35,384 nucleotides of DNA from CAKUFA01 sp963646285 (GTDB lineage Bacteria; Bacillota; Clostridia; Christensenellales; Aristaeellaceae). A model generated the notes under the pieces. It did not search any database. It was not told the origin of the DNA and saw only the letters and a list, made by a program, of their open reading frames with translations. The translations under genes were made by a program, and so were the position numbers. Positions 22,255 to 30,407 of the stretch are shown in pieces (the first letter of the stretch is position 1; the number at the start of each line of letters is the position of its first letter). Location of the stretch: assembly GCA_963646285.1 (NCBI GenBank), contig CAVIWF010000025.1, positions 1 to 35,384 of the forward strand, given 5' to 3'.

Positions 22255-23760
22255 GTGCAAGGATGGAAGAAAGTGGCGGCGATGGTGTGCGCTCTGCTGC
22301 TGGCGGTTTCTTCTGCTGCGGCTGCACCTGCCTCCTTAGGCGTGACCTACGAAATTTTCGTGGCTTCCTTTCAGGACAGCAACGGAGATGGGGTAGGGGA
22401 CTTGCAGGGCATCATCAGCCGGATGGACTATCTGGAAAGCCTTGGGGTGAAGCAGCTGTGGCTGATGCCCATTCACCCTTCCCCCAGCTACCATAAGTAT
22501 GACGTGACGGATTACGAAGGGATTGACCAGGCTTACGGCTCCTTGGAGGATTTTGCACAACTGGTCGCAGCCTGCAACGACCATGGCATGACGGTGATGC
22601 TGGACTTGGTGGTGAACCATACCAGCAGCCAGCATCCTTGGTTTCAGGAAGCCTGCAAGGCCCTGGCAGCAGGGACGGACAGCCCCTACATACAGTGGTA
22701 TCACTTTGCCCAGAGCAGTGGCGACGGCTATCATGCCGTGCCCGGTGCACAGGGATGGTGGTACGAGGGACGGTTTGGCGCCCATATGCCGGATCTGAAC
22801 CTGGATAACGAGGAAGTCCGGGCGGAGATTGCCAAAATCATTACCCTGTGGCAGAACCGTGGGGTGAAGGGTTTTCGGCTGGATGCAGTCACCAGCTATT
22901 ACACGGGAGCAACCGGGAAAAACACGGATTTTCTGCGCTTTGTGAACGAAACAGCCAAGGCCAATGATCAGGCGTGCTACGTGGTGGCGGAAGCATGGAC
23001 GGATGAGGCCACCATGATGAACCTGTATGCCAGTGGCATTGACAGCCTGTTTGATTTCCCGGCAGCGGACAGCACCGGCACCCTGCTGAAGGCGGCCTTG
23101 AAGGGCAATGGTGCAGCGGTGGCAAAGCGGCTTGCAGCGTGGAATGAACAGCTCCGCAAGGCAAACCCTGACGGGGTGGATGCGCCTTTCCTCACCAACC
23201 ATGATATGGGACGGGCGGCAGGCGTACTGCGCCTGGGCAAGCATCAGGAAAAGGCAGCCGCCATGCTGTATCTGCTCCTGCCTGGCGTTCCTACCGTATA
23301 CTATGGCGAGGAGCTGGGCATGACCGGCTCTGGCCGGGATGAAAACAAGCGCCTGCCCATGTTGTGGAGCGCTGAGGAGGAAGCGGAGCTTTGCAATCCG
23401 CTGGCAGAGGCGGATCAGCAGCAGCGGCTGAAGGAAGGCGTGGATGTTCAGGACAAGGATTCGGACAGCCTGCTGAATTGCTATCGGCAGCTGATTGCCA
23501 TGCGGAATCAAGCGCCGGAACTGCTCCATGGCGAGATGACGGCAATGGATGCAGGCAATGACAGCGTTGCCTTCTTTACCGTTAAGGATGGTGACAGCAG
23601 TGTGGCTGTGCTGGTGAATGCTTCCGATGAGGAGGAAATGACGGTGGACATTCCGCAACTGATGGGTTATACTGTGCTTGGCAGCTATGGCCAGGTGCAG
23701 TGCGTGGGTGAAACCGTCACCCTTGCCCCCATTAGCTGCGTGCTTTTGCGGGTGGAGTAA
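22255..23760 (+). CDS. Secreted GH13 alpha-amylase-type glucanase
   Basis: This alpha-1,4-glucan hydrolase (501 residues) has a signal peptide (about 5-21, LLLAVSSAAAA). All four GH13 regions are present: DLVVNH (117-122), GFRLDAV with nucleophile D210, AEAW with acid/base E246, and NHD with the third acid D317. A C-terminal beta domain follows. VTYEIFVASFQDSNGDGVGDLQGI at the start of the barrel is typical of oligosaccharide-active GH13 enzymes. GTG 22255 has AAGGAGG 8 nt upstream; GTG 22237 sits before that site. Export means it supplies maltodextrins outside the cell for MalEFG. It is the last gene of the malR operon. Confidence 0.93.
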   Translation: MQGWKKVAAMVCALLLAVSSAAAAPASLGVTYEIFVASFQDSNGDGVGDLQGIISRMDYLESLGVKQLWLMPIHPSPSYHKYDVTDYEGIDQAYGSLEDFAQLVAACNDHGMTVMLDLVVNHTSSQHPWFQEACKALAAGTDSPYIQWYHFAQSSGDGYHAVPGAQGWWYEGRFGAHMPDLNLDNEEVRAEIAKIITLWQNRGVKGFRLDAVTSYYTGATGKNTDFLRFVNETAKANDQACYVVAEAWTDEATMMNLYASGIDSLFDFPAADSTGTLLKAALKGNGAAVAKRLAAWNEQLRKANPDGVDAPFLTNHDMGRAAGVLRLGKHQEKAAAMLYLLLPGVPTVYYGEELGMTGSGRDENKRLPMLWSAEEEAELCNPLAEADQQQRLKEGVDVQDKDSDSLLNCYRQLIAMRNQAPELLHGEMTAMDAGNDSVAFFTVKDGDSSVAVLVNASDEEEMTVDIPQLMGYTVLGSYGQVQCVGETVTLAPISCVLLRVE

Positions 23761-23790
23761 CCTCTTCCCGCCATTCTTTGAAACAGGATT

Positions 23791-23814
23791 GAAAACGTTA
23801 CCGATAACGATACC
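23791..23814. promoter_or_regulatory. Tandem LacI-type operator upstream of malQ
   Basis: GAAAACGTTACC (23791-23802) is identical to the units in front of malR. It is followed by a degenerate GATAACGATACC (23803-23814) and a weaker third echo, GACAACGATAGG, to 23829. The centre also reads as the inverted repeat CGTTA-CCGA-TAACG. No strong -10/-35 pair is visible here, so the promoter is weak or overlapped. The shared array ties malQ-glgP to the malR regulon. Confidence 0.72.
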
Positions 23815-23844
23815 AATGACAACGATAGGGAAAGGGAAATGCTT

Positions 23845-25323
23845 ATGCGACAAAGCGGCATTCTGATGCACATCACATCATTGCCCGGGAAGGACGGCAT
23901 TGGCAGCCTTGGTCAGGAAGCACGGGATTTTGCAGATTTCCTGCACAAGGCCGGCATGAAGCTGTGGCAGGTGCTGCCGGTGGGACCGGTAGGCTACGGT
24001 GAGTCGCCCTATCAGTCTTCCAGCGTCTTTGCGGGGAATCCGATGATGATTTCACTGGAAGAACTGCGGCGGGAAGGCTTGCTGGATGACAGTGGACTGC
24101 CTGCCTATGTGGATCAAGATCCTGCCCATGTGGATTACGATCAGGTGCGCATCCACAAGGAAGGAAGGCTTCGGCTGTGCTTCCGGCAGTCTGGGGAAAA
24201 GATGCGGAGCAAGGTGGAGGAGTTTGCACGCAGTCATCCCTGGGCGGAAGACGTGGCACTGTTCACGGCGGTGAAGCATCACTTCGGGGACGCCATGTGG
24301 ACAAAATGGCCGGAAAAAGACATTCGCCTGCACAAGGAAGAAGCTGTGCTCCGTTACAAGGCGAAGCTGGCGGAGGATGTGCAGTATCATCTTTTTGTGC
24401 AGATGCTTTTCTTCCGCCAGTGGATGGCACTGAAGAAGTACTGCAATGATCTGGGACTCATGCTGTTTGGTGATATGCCCATTTACGTGGCGGAGGACAG
24501 TGCGGACACGTGGACCCACCCGGAGGTTTTCCAGCTGGATCGGAACCGGATTCCCAAGCGGGTGGCAGGAGTTCCGCCGGACTATTTTTCCGAGGATGGT
24601 CAGCTGTGGGGGAATCCCCTGTATCGGTGGCATTATCTGCGCCTGACCGGCTATCGCTGGTGGGTGGAGCGGATGAAAGCCATGACCACCATGTACGACA
24701 TGATTCGCATTGATCATTTTATCGGGTTTGCCAATTACTATTCCATCCCCTACGGTGCCCCCAATGCCCGAAATGGCAAGTGGGTCATTGGCCCGGGAAA
24801 GAGCCTTTTCAAAACCTTCCGCAAGAAATTGCCGGGCATTCGCATTGTGGCGGAGGATTTGGGCTGCGTCAACGACCGGGTGCGCAGCTTGCTGAAGTTT
24901 GTGGGCTATCCGGGTATGCGGGTGCTGTGCTTCAGCTTCGGCGGTGGGGATGATAATATGCATCTGCCGCAGCACTATGTGGAAAACTCTGTGGTGTACA
25001 CCGGCACTCACGATAACGATACCGTTCGGGGGTGGGTGGACACGGCAGATGAAAAGTCCCTGACACAGGCAAAACAGCTGCTGGGCTTTGAAAAGAAGGA
25101 GGATGCTCCGGAAGCATTCATCCGCTGCCTGCTGGCATCCAAAGCGGATACGGCGGTAATTCCCATGCAGGATGTGCTGGGGATGGATACAAGCGCAAGA
25201 ATGAATCTGCCGGGCTCCATTGGCGGCAACTGGCGGTGGCGTATGCTGCCGGGAGCTGCAACGGATGCGGTGGCACTGCATTTGAAGGAATTGAATCAAC
25301 TGACGAACAGGGAGGCTAACTGA
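23845..25323 (+). CDS. malQ: 4-alpha-glucanotransferase (amylomaltase), GH77
   Basis: MalQ transfers maltodextrin segments between chains in the cytosol, releasing glucose and building chains long enough for phosphorylase. The 492-residue product has SGILMHITSLPG at its start, nucleophile D290 in IRIDHFIGF, acid/base E337 in VAEDLG, and THDND (D390). The GSLGQEARDFADFL and GESPYQSSS segments also fit. The start is ATG 23845, 7 nt after AAAGGGA; ATG 23839 is too close to that site. It overlaps glgP by 1 nt (TGATG), so the two are co-translated. Confidence 0.96.
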   Translation: MRQSGILMHITSLPGKDGIGSLGQEARDFADFLHKAGMKLWQVLPVGPVGYGESPYQSSSVFAGNPMMISLEELRREGLLDDSGLPAYVDQDPAHVDYDQVRIHKEGRLRLCFRQSGEKMRSKVEEFARSHPWAEDVALFTAVKHHFGDAMWTKWPEKDIRLHKEEAVLRYKAKLAEDVQYHLFVQMLFFRQWMALKKYCNDLGLMLFGDMPIYVAEDSADTWTHPEVFQLDRNRIPKRVAGVPPDYFSEDGQLWGNPLYRWHYLRLTGYRWWVERMKAMTTMYDMIRIDHFIGFANYYSIPYGAPNARNGKWVIGPGKSLFKTFRKKLPGIRIVAEDLGCVNDRVRSLLKFVGYPGMRVLCFSFGGGDDNMHLPQHYVENSVVYTGTHDNDTVRGWVDTADEKSLTQAKQLLGFEKKEDAPEAFIRCLLASKADTAVIPMQDVLGMDTSARMNLPGSIGGNWRWRMLPGAATDAVALHLKELNQLTNREAN

Positions 25324-27686
25324 TGATGAACGCCAAGGAACTGATCCGCCGGGGCGAAACGCTGCTGATGACCCGGGACCATGTGACGCTGGAGGAAGCA
25401 ACAGCCGTGCAGCTGCACGACGCTTTGGCTTCCGCCGCCATGGAGGCATTGACGCCTACCTGGGTGAAGTGCGAACAGAAGCGTCAGGGCAAGCGGCAGG
25501 CCTATTACCTGTCTGCGGAATATCTGGTAGGCCGCATGGTGTACAACAATCTGTTCTGCCTGGGCTTGCTGGAGGACACGAAAAAGCTGCTGGCGGAGCG
25601 GAATGTGGATCTGGCCTGCCTGGAGGATATTGAGGATGACGCCTTTGGCAACGGTGGCCTGGGACGGCTGGCTGCCTGCTTCCTGGATAGTGCAGTGACC
25701 CATCAGGTGCCGCTGACCGGCTATGGCCTCCGGTATCGCTACGGCTTGTTTAAGCAGAGCTTTGTGGATGGCAGGCAGCATGAAGAGCCGGACGACTGGG
25801 CAAAGTGGGGAGATCCGTGGAGCATTCGCCGGGACGATCTGGCTGTAACGGTGGAAATGAAAACGGGCAATGTGCTGGCTGTGCCCTATGATATGCCCAT
25901 CATTGGCTATGGGGCAAAGAACATCGGCACCCTGCGCCTGTGGCAGTGCGAGAGTCTGCATGAAATTGATTTCCCCCTGTTCAATCAGCAGGAGTATGCC
26001 AGGGCAGCTAGTGACAAGAACAAGGCGGAGGACATTACCAAATTCCTGTACCCCAACGATTCCAAGAAGGAAGGCAAGCAGCTTCGGGTGAAGCAGCAGT
26101 ATGTGCTGGTGTCTGCTTCCTTGCAGGACTTGCTGCGCAGCTACAAAGCCCGTCACGGCAGGGATTACACCTTCTTTGCTAAGGAACACGGGGCACAGCT
26201 GAATGATACCCATCCCGTGATGGCCATCCCTGAATTGATTCGCCTGCTGGGAAAGGATGGCGTGGACTTCGAAACGGCGCTCACCATTGCTAGGGAAACC
26301 TTTGCCTACACCAATCACACGGTGATGCAGGAAGCACTGGAAAAGTGGGATTTGCCTTTGCTGGCTTCCGTATGCCCGGAACTGGTGAAGGTGATTCGGC
26401 AGATTGATGCCCGTTTCCGTAAGGAAATGAAGGCGGGCGGTCATGAGGTGAAGGCCACTCGCTGCATTTTGTGGCCCAATCCGTGGAACACCAAAGTGAC
26501 CCAGGTACACATGGCACAGCTGGCCGTGTATGCCACCCATGTCACCAACGGCGTGGCGGCCATCCACTCCGAAATTCTGAAAAAGGACGTGTTTGCGGAC
26601 TGGTATGCCCTGTATCCGGAACGCTTCCAAAACAAGACCAACGGCATTACCCAGCGCCGCTGGTTGGGACTGTGCAACCCTGAACTGACGGCACTGCTGA
26701 AAGACAAGCTTGGCAGTGAGGATTTCCTGACAAATCTGGATGAGCTGGCTAAGCTGAAGCCCCTGATTGACGACGATCTGTGCAGGGCTTTTATGCAGGT
26801 GAAGCAGGAAAAGAAGCGTCAGCTGGCGGAGGAAATTCAGCGAAAGGAAGGCGTGACCCTGGATCCCGGCATGATCTTTGACGTGCAGGTAAAGCGGCTG
26901 CACGAATACAAGCGGCAGCTGATGAACGCCCTGTCCATCCTGGCCATTTACTACCAGCTGAAGGATGGCACGCTGAAGGACTTTACGCCCACGGCGTTCA
27001 TCTTCGGTGCCAAGGCTGCTCCCGGGTATGACCGGGCGAAGGCCATCATCCACCTGATCAACATGATTGCGGACAAGGTGAACGCCGACCCGGAAACCAA
27101 TCAGAAGCTTCGTGCCGTGTTTGTGCAGAATTACAACTGCTCCTATGCGGAGAAGATCATTCCCGGCGCAGATGTCAGCGAACAGATTTCTCCTGCCGGT
27201 ACGGAGGCCAGCGGCACGGGCAACATGAAGCTGATGCTCAACGGCGCCGTGACCCTCGGCACTTACGACGGCGCCAATATTGAAATTGTAGAGCAGGCAG
27301 GGGAAGAGAACAACTACATCTTCGGCGCCACGGTGGATGAAATCAATGCCATAAAGGCGACTTATGATCCCAAGAAGCTGTACGAGGCAGATCCGCTGTT
27401 GCACAAGGTGGTGGACAGCCTGATTGACGGTACCTTCCCGGACGATGACGGTATGTTGAAGGAATTGCACACCGCCCTGCTGGAAGGTGCAAGCTGGCAT
27501 AAGCCGGATCATTACTTCCTGCTGAAGGATTTCCGCAGCTATCTGGATGCAAAGCTGCGGGCAAACCGGGAGTACCGGGATGACCTGGCCTTTGCAAGAA
27601 AGTGCCTGATGAACGTGGCCGGTGCAGGCAAGTTCTCCTCTGACAGAACCATCAAGGAATACGCAAAGGAAATTTGGAAGGTTTAA
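25323..27686 (+). CDS. glgP: Glycogen/maltodextrin phosphorylase, GT35
   Basis: This cytosolic PLP enzyme phosphorolyses alpha-1,4-glucan ends to glucose-1-phosphate. The 787-residue length is standard. The PLP site EASGTGNMKLMLNGA is intact, with the Schiff-base lysine at K636. Other family blocks are DDAFGNGGLGRLAACFLDS, KEHGAQLNDTHP, TNGITQRRW and VQVKRLHEYKRQLMN. Start ATG 25323 overlaps the malQ stop; ATG 25326 is an alternative. No glycogen synthesis genes lie near, and pairing with malQ suggests a catabolic maltodextrin role. A very strong hairpin closes the transcript. Confidence 0.96.
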   Translation: MMNAKELIRRGETLLMTRDHVTLEEATAVQLHDALASAAMEALTPTWVKCEQKRQGKRQAYYLSAEYLVGRMVYNNLFCLGLLEDTKKLLAERNVDLACLEDIEDDAFGNGGLGRLAACFLDSAVTHQVPLTGYGLRYRYGLFKQSFVDGRQHEEPDDWAKWGDPWSIRRDDLAVTVEMKTGNVLAVPYDMPIIGYGAKNIGTLRLWQCESLHEIDFPLFNQQEYARAASDKNKAEDITKFLYPNDSKKEGKQLRVKQQYVLVSASLQDLLRSYKARHGRDYTFFAKEHGAQLNDTHPVMAIPELIRLLGKDGVDFETALTIARETFAYTNHTVMQEALEKWDLPLLASVCPELVKVIRQIDARFRKEMKAGGHEVKATRCILWPNPWNTKVTQVHMAQLAVYATHVTNGVAAIHSEILKKDVFADWYALYPERFQNKTNGITQRRWLGLCNPELTALLKDKLGSEDFLTNLDELAKLKPLIDDDLCRAFMQVKQEKKRQLAEEIQRKEGVTLDPGMIFDVQVKRLHEYKRQLMNALSILAIYYQLKDGTLKDFTPTAFIFGAKAAPGYDRAKAIIHLINMIADKVNADPETNQKLRAVFVQNYNCSYAEKIIPGADVSEQISPAGTEASGTGNMKLMLNGAVTLGTYDGANIEIVEQAGEENNYIFGATVDEINAIKATYDPKKLYEADPLLHKVVDSLIDGTFPDDDGMLKELHTALLEGASWHKPDHYFLLKDFRSYLDAKLRANREYRDDLAFARKCLMNVAGAGKFSSDRTIKEYAKEIWKV

Positions 27687-27713
27687 TTGAATTGTTTATC
27701 CAATCATTATGAA

Positions 27714-27773
27714 CACCCCGGCAGCGGAACGCACTTGTATGGCATTCCGCTGCCGGGGTGGTTTATGGTTTTT
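27714..27773 (+). terminator. Terminator hairpin after glgP
   Basis: A perfect 16-bp stem (27714-27729 with 27745-27760; starts CACCCCGGCAG) and a 15-nt loop are followed by GTTTATGGTTTTT. The T-run is offset by several bases. The stem may also mark the 3' end of the convergent minus-strand gene, although no T-run exists on that side. Confidence 0.8.
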
Positions 27774-27800
27774 CAATATCAAATTTTGCAGTCAGCCCCC

Positions 27801-28067
27801 TCAAATTCCATGCTTGACCCGATCATGCTCCTCCGCACGCTTGGCGTTATTGAAGCGGTCAAGGGTGCCGACCAGGTAGCCGGTAATCCGGCGAATGCGC
27901 TGAAAAGGCATGGTGCCAAAGTCGTAGGACAGGTCTACATAGTCGCTATCCACATGAATATCAATGCCGAAAGGCTCCCGACCAAACTTGGTTTTGGCGC
28001 GCATAATATATGCGTTGATTTCTTCCTGGGGAAGGGTACCGCCGGTTACATTCACTGTGCATGCCAT
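27801..28067 (-). CDS. Stand-alone NrdD C-terminal-like (glycyl radical tail) protein
   Basis: The second half of this 88-residue protein (RIRRITGYLVGTLDRFNNAK and onward to RVKHGI, about 57-88) resembles the extreme C-terminus of class III anaerobic ribonucleotide reductase NrdD. There a glycine in a GYL context carries the glycyl radical, followed by an FNxGK..E..RVKH tail. The first half (NVTGGTLPQEEINAYIMRAKTKF, then a DIHVDSDYVDLSYDF strand) is not from NrdD as I know it. The zinc CxxC pairs that precede the radical loop in full NrdD are absent. Small proteins of this kind occur in Clostridia; their role is not established to my knowledge. ATG 28067 has GGAGG 9 nt upstream. An NrdR box in the promoter supports a link to deoxynucleotide synthesis. 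Confidence 0.8.
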   Translation of the reverse strand: MACTVNVTGGTLPQEEINAYIMRAKTKFGREPFGIDIHVDSDYVDLSYDFGTMPFQRIRRITGYLVGTLDRFNNAKRAEEHDRVKHGI

Positions 28068-28119
28068 GAAAAATCGCCTCCAAACAAATCCATTGTTCGA
28101 CCTTGTGGTTTACATCTTT

Positions 28120-28148
28120 ATTATACCACTATATCTTGTGGGTGAAAC
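28120..28148 (-). promoter_or_regulatory. Promoter of the NrdD-tail gene (minus strand)
   Basis: Read on the minus strand: a perfect -10 TATAAT (28125 down to 28120) with an extended TGG in front. A 17-nt spacer separates it from a poor -35 GTTTCA (28148 to 28143). The weak -35 and extended -10 suit a regulated promoter. Confidence 0.72.
28126..28141 (-). promoter_or_regulatory. NrdR box
   Basis: CCACTATATCTTGTGG matches 13 of 16 positions of the NrdR consensus acaCwAtATaTwGtgt, including every strongly conserved one. It fills the spacer between -10 and -35, an ideal site for repression. A second half-site CCTTGTGG at 28101-28108 repeats the right arm 33 bp away, close to the usual three-turn spacing of paired boxes, but its left arm is degenerate. 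Confidence 0.75.
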
Positions 28149-28200
28149 GTTTTTTTCAAAAAGTTTCGGGAGGCAATATCATGACACGCAAAATCCTTCG

Positions 28201-29322
28201 TCACAGCGTTTCGGCAAACTGCTCCAGTGCATGCAGCCCGTCCACCAGAGTCTGCTTGTCACAGGCGTAGCCGATGCGCATGGCATGAGGCTGCTCGAAG
28301 CAATCTCCGGGGGTTACGAATGCCCCGGTTTCCTGATACAGCCGGGTGCAGAAGGTGTAGGAAGGCATATCGTAGTCATAATAGACAAGGGCGGTGGTGC
28401 CTGCCTGAGGCTTGGTGTAGTAGAAGTGGGGATGGGACTGCATCCATGCATCGAGGATGGCCAGGTTTTCCCGGACAATGGTGCGGTTCCGCTGCAGCAG
28501 CTTGTCGCTGTGCTTCAGCGCCAGGGAAGCGATGGCATCATCAATCATGCCGCAGCTGATCAGGTTATAGTCTCTGTGGGAGCAGAAAGCCCGCAGCGCA
28601 TCCTTGTCATGGGTGGCAATCCATCCCATGCGGATACCGGCCAGGGAGAATACCTTGGACATGCTGCTGACAGAAATTCCTTTTTCATACAAGTCTACAA
28701 TGGAGTCAAAGTAGCCGTCTTCCTGGGTCAGGTTGCGGTAGACTTCATCGCACAGCACATAAGCGCCAACACTGCGGGCAATGGCAACGATCTCCTCCAG
28801 CAGTTCTTTGGACATCAATGCACCGGTGGGATTGTTGGGATTGTTGATGCAGATCAGCTTTGTGCCGGGGGTGGCCAGGCGGCGCAGTTCATTCAGGTCA
28901 GGCAAATAATGATGCTCCTGCTTCAGGTGCATAATGGCCACGTCTGCCCCGATGGATTCAGGGATGGAATACAGCTGCTGATAGGTGGGCATAATGCTGA
29001 CCACCCGATCGCCGGCGGAAATCAGGGAGCAAAATACGTGATGATTGGCACCGGCTGCACCGTGGGTGGGAACAACCTCTGCAGGGGTCAGCGTGCGGTA
29101 CAGGCTGCATACCCCCTGGCGCAGGGCATCGCTGCCAAGGATGGCGCCATAGGTCAACCGGGTGCCGCATAGGTTTTGCAGAAAGGCTGCCTGATCCTCT
29201 CCGGACAGAGCAAAGAGTTCATCCAGGGAGACGGAGTCCACACAGGTTTCGGCAATGTTGTATTTGGCGCCGGTTTCGAATTCGTTCATCCATTCTTCCA
29301 CGGCGAAGGGTTTGATAAACAT
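28201..29322 (-). CDS. PLP-dependent class I/II aminotransferase
   Basis: This 373-residue fold-type I PLP enzyme has the aminotransferase blocks in order. HGAAGANHHVF (87-97) binds the PLP phosphate, NPNNPTG is at 161-167, CDEVYRN has D192 and Y195 for the pyridine ring, and the Schiff-base lysine is K223 in SMSKVFSLAGIRMGW. Length fits the aspartate-aminotransferase-like group. The N-terminus FAVEEWMNEFE, then AKYNIAETCVDSVSLDEL, marks a subgroup whose amino donor I cannot name. Minus-strand ATG 29322 has GAGGAG about 9 nt upstream. It lies 41 bp after holA and probably shares its transcript. No terminator is visible before the NrdR-controlled gene downstream. Confidence 0.9.
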   Translation of the reverse strand: MFIKPFAVEEWMNEFETGAKYNIAETCVDSVSLDELFALSGEDQAAFLQNLCGTRLTYGAILGSDALRQGVCSLYRTLTPAEVVPTHGAAGANHHVFCSLISAGDRVVSIMPTYQQLYSIPESIGADVAIMHLKQEHHYLPDLNELRRLATPGTKLICINNPNNPTGALMSKELLEEIVAIARSVGAYVLCDEVYRNLTQEDGYFDSIVDLYEKGISVSSMSKVFSLAGIRMGWIATHDKDALRAFCSHRDYNLISCGMIDDAIASLALKHSDKLLQRNRTIVRENLAILDAWMQSHPHFYYTKPQAGTTALVYYDYDMPSYTFCTRLYQETGAFVTPGDCFEQPHAMRIGYACDKQTLVDGLHALEQFAETL

Positions 29323-29363
29323 AGCGATTTCTCCTCACTTCATAAAATAAATAAGAGATAGGT

Positions 29364-30395
29364 TCAGGCTTTCGCTTTCAATGCAAAAATTTGCAGCATG
29401 GCACTTTCCAGAGCACCGTCCTGATTGATTCTGCCGGACTTCACGGCATACTCCGTTTGCAGACAAATGTCCACTGCCCGGCGCACCTGACCGCCGGTGT
29501 AGCCTTTCGCCTGCTGAATGCACCGATTGGCCGCAAAGCGAGGCACCCCTAGATTCTGCTGAATATCCTGCGGGGACTTCTTCTCGTACTGCATCACCTT
29601 CACATGCTGAAGCAGCCGATATTGCCGCAGCAGCATGGCCAGAATGCCAAGCCGATCCTGCCCCATGACCAGCATGTCCTGCATCAGGCGAAAAGCACGT
29701 CCTTGCTGACCGGCAACGACTGCATCCACCATGTCGAACACGGTGCATTCCATGGAACGGGTGGCTAGAGTGCGCACAGCCTCATCAGTAATCTGCTCGG
29801 ATGCTCCGGCGTGAGCAGCCAGCTTTTCAATTTCGGTTTTCAGCAGGCCTGTATCGTTGCCTACGGTGAAGGCCAGCAGTGAAGCCGTGGCAGGGGCGCA
29901 TTGCTTGCCCAGGGCGGCAAAGGTTTGAAGAATCCACCGATTCAATTCCTCGTCACCCAGCCGGTCAAAGGAAACGATGTGCCCATGCTTTTTGATGGCG
30001 GTGTACAGCTTCTTGCGGCCGTCTGCTTTGCCCCGAACATAGAAAATCAGAATGGTGGACGTAGGAACGTGAGCCATGTATTCGCATAGCCGATCGTCGG
30101 TGTCGCTTCGCCCGGTGAGGGAAGATAGATCCCGCACCAGCACCATGCGCTTGTCCGCCAGGAATGGCAGGGTCTCCGATGCGGCAATCAGGGCATCGGT
30201 TTCCGGGTCATCCATCACGGATTCATTCAGCTCTTCCAACCCTTCCGGCAGGATGGCTTTCCGCATGGCTGCAAGGGTGCTGCTTTTGATGTTTTCCTCT
30301 GTGCCGTCAAACAGGTAGGCACCGTAGACCATGCCTTGCTTCAGGCTTTGCAGGAAGTCCTTGTAGTTCATCCCTTTGGGTGGTGATTCCTTCAT
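29364..30395 (-). CDS. holA: DNA polymerase III subunit delta
   Basis: HolA is the clamp-loader subunit that opens the sliding clamp during replication. The 343-residue product shows the delta pattern: GAYLFDGTEENIKSS near the start, ETLPFLADKRMVLVRDLSSL (about 94-113), a GRKKLYTAIKKHGHIVSF segment, and the AAA-like and collar helices with LGVPRFAANRCIQQAKGYT toward the end. Sequence conservation in this family is low, so the call rests on overall layout and on the comEC-holA order, common in Firmicutes. Minus-strand ATG 30395 has AAGGAGG 7 nt upstream; an in-frame ATG at 30371 is less well placed. It begins 12 bp after comEC. Confidence 0.92.
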   Translation of the reverse strand: MKESPPKGMNYKDFLQSLKQGMVYGAYLFDGTEENIKSSTLAAMRKAILPEGLEELNESVMDDPETDALIAASETLPFLADKRMVLVRDLSSLTGRSDTDDRLCEYMAHVPTSTILIFYVRGKADGRKKLYTAIKKHGHIVSFDRLGDEELNRWILQTFAALGKQCAPATASLLAFTVGNDTGLLKTEIEKLAAHAGASEQITDEAVRTLATRSMECTVFDMVDAVVAGQQGRAFRLMQDMLVMGQDRLGILAMLLRQYRLLQHVKVMQYEKKSPQDIQQNLGVPRFAANRCIQQAKGYTGGQVRRAVDICLQTEYAVKSGRINQDGALESAMLQIFALKAKA

Positions 30396-30407
30396 GGGGG
30401 ACCTCCT

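Noticed and set aside
28181..28270. Short plus-strand ORF (29 codons) with GGGAGG before its ATG
   Set aside because: Too short, no recognisable product, overlaps the aminotransferase 3' end, and no convincing promoter in that direction.
27964..29172. Plus-strand open frame (402 codons) opposite the aminotransferase
   Set aside because: The minus-strand enzyme has all PLP motifs; the plus-strand translation has no domain.
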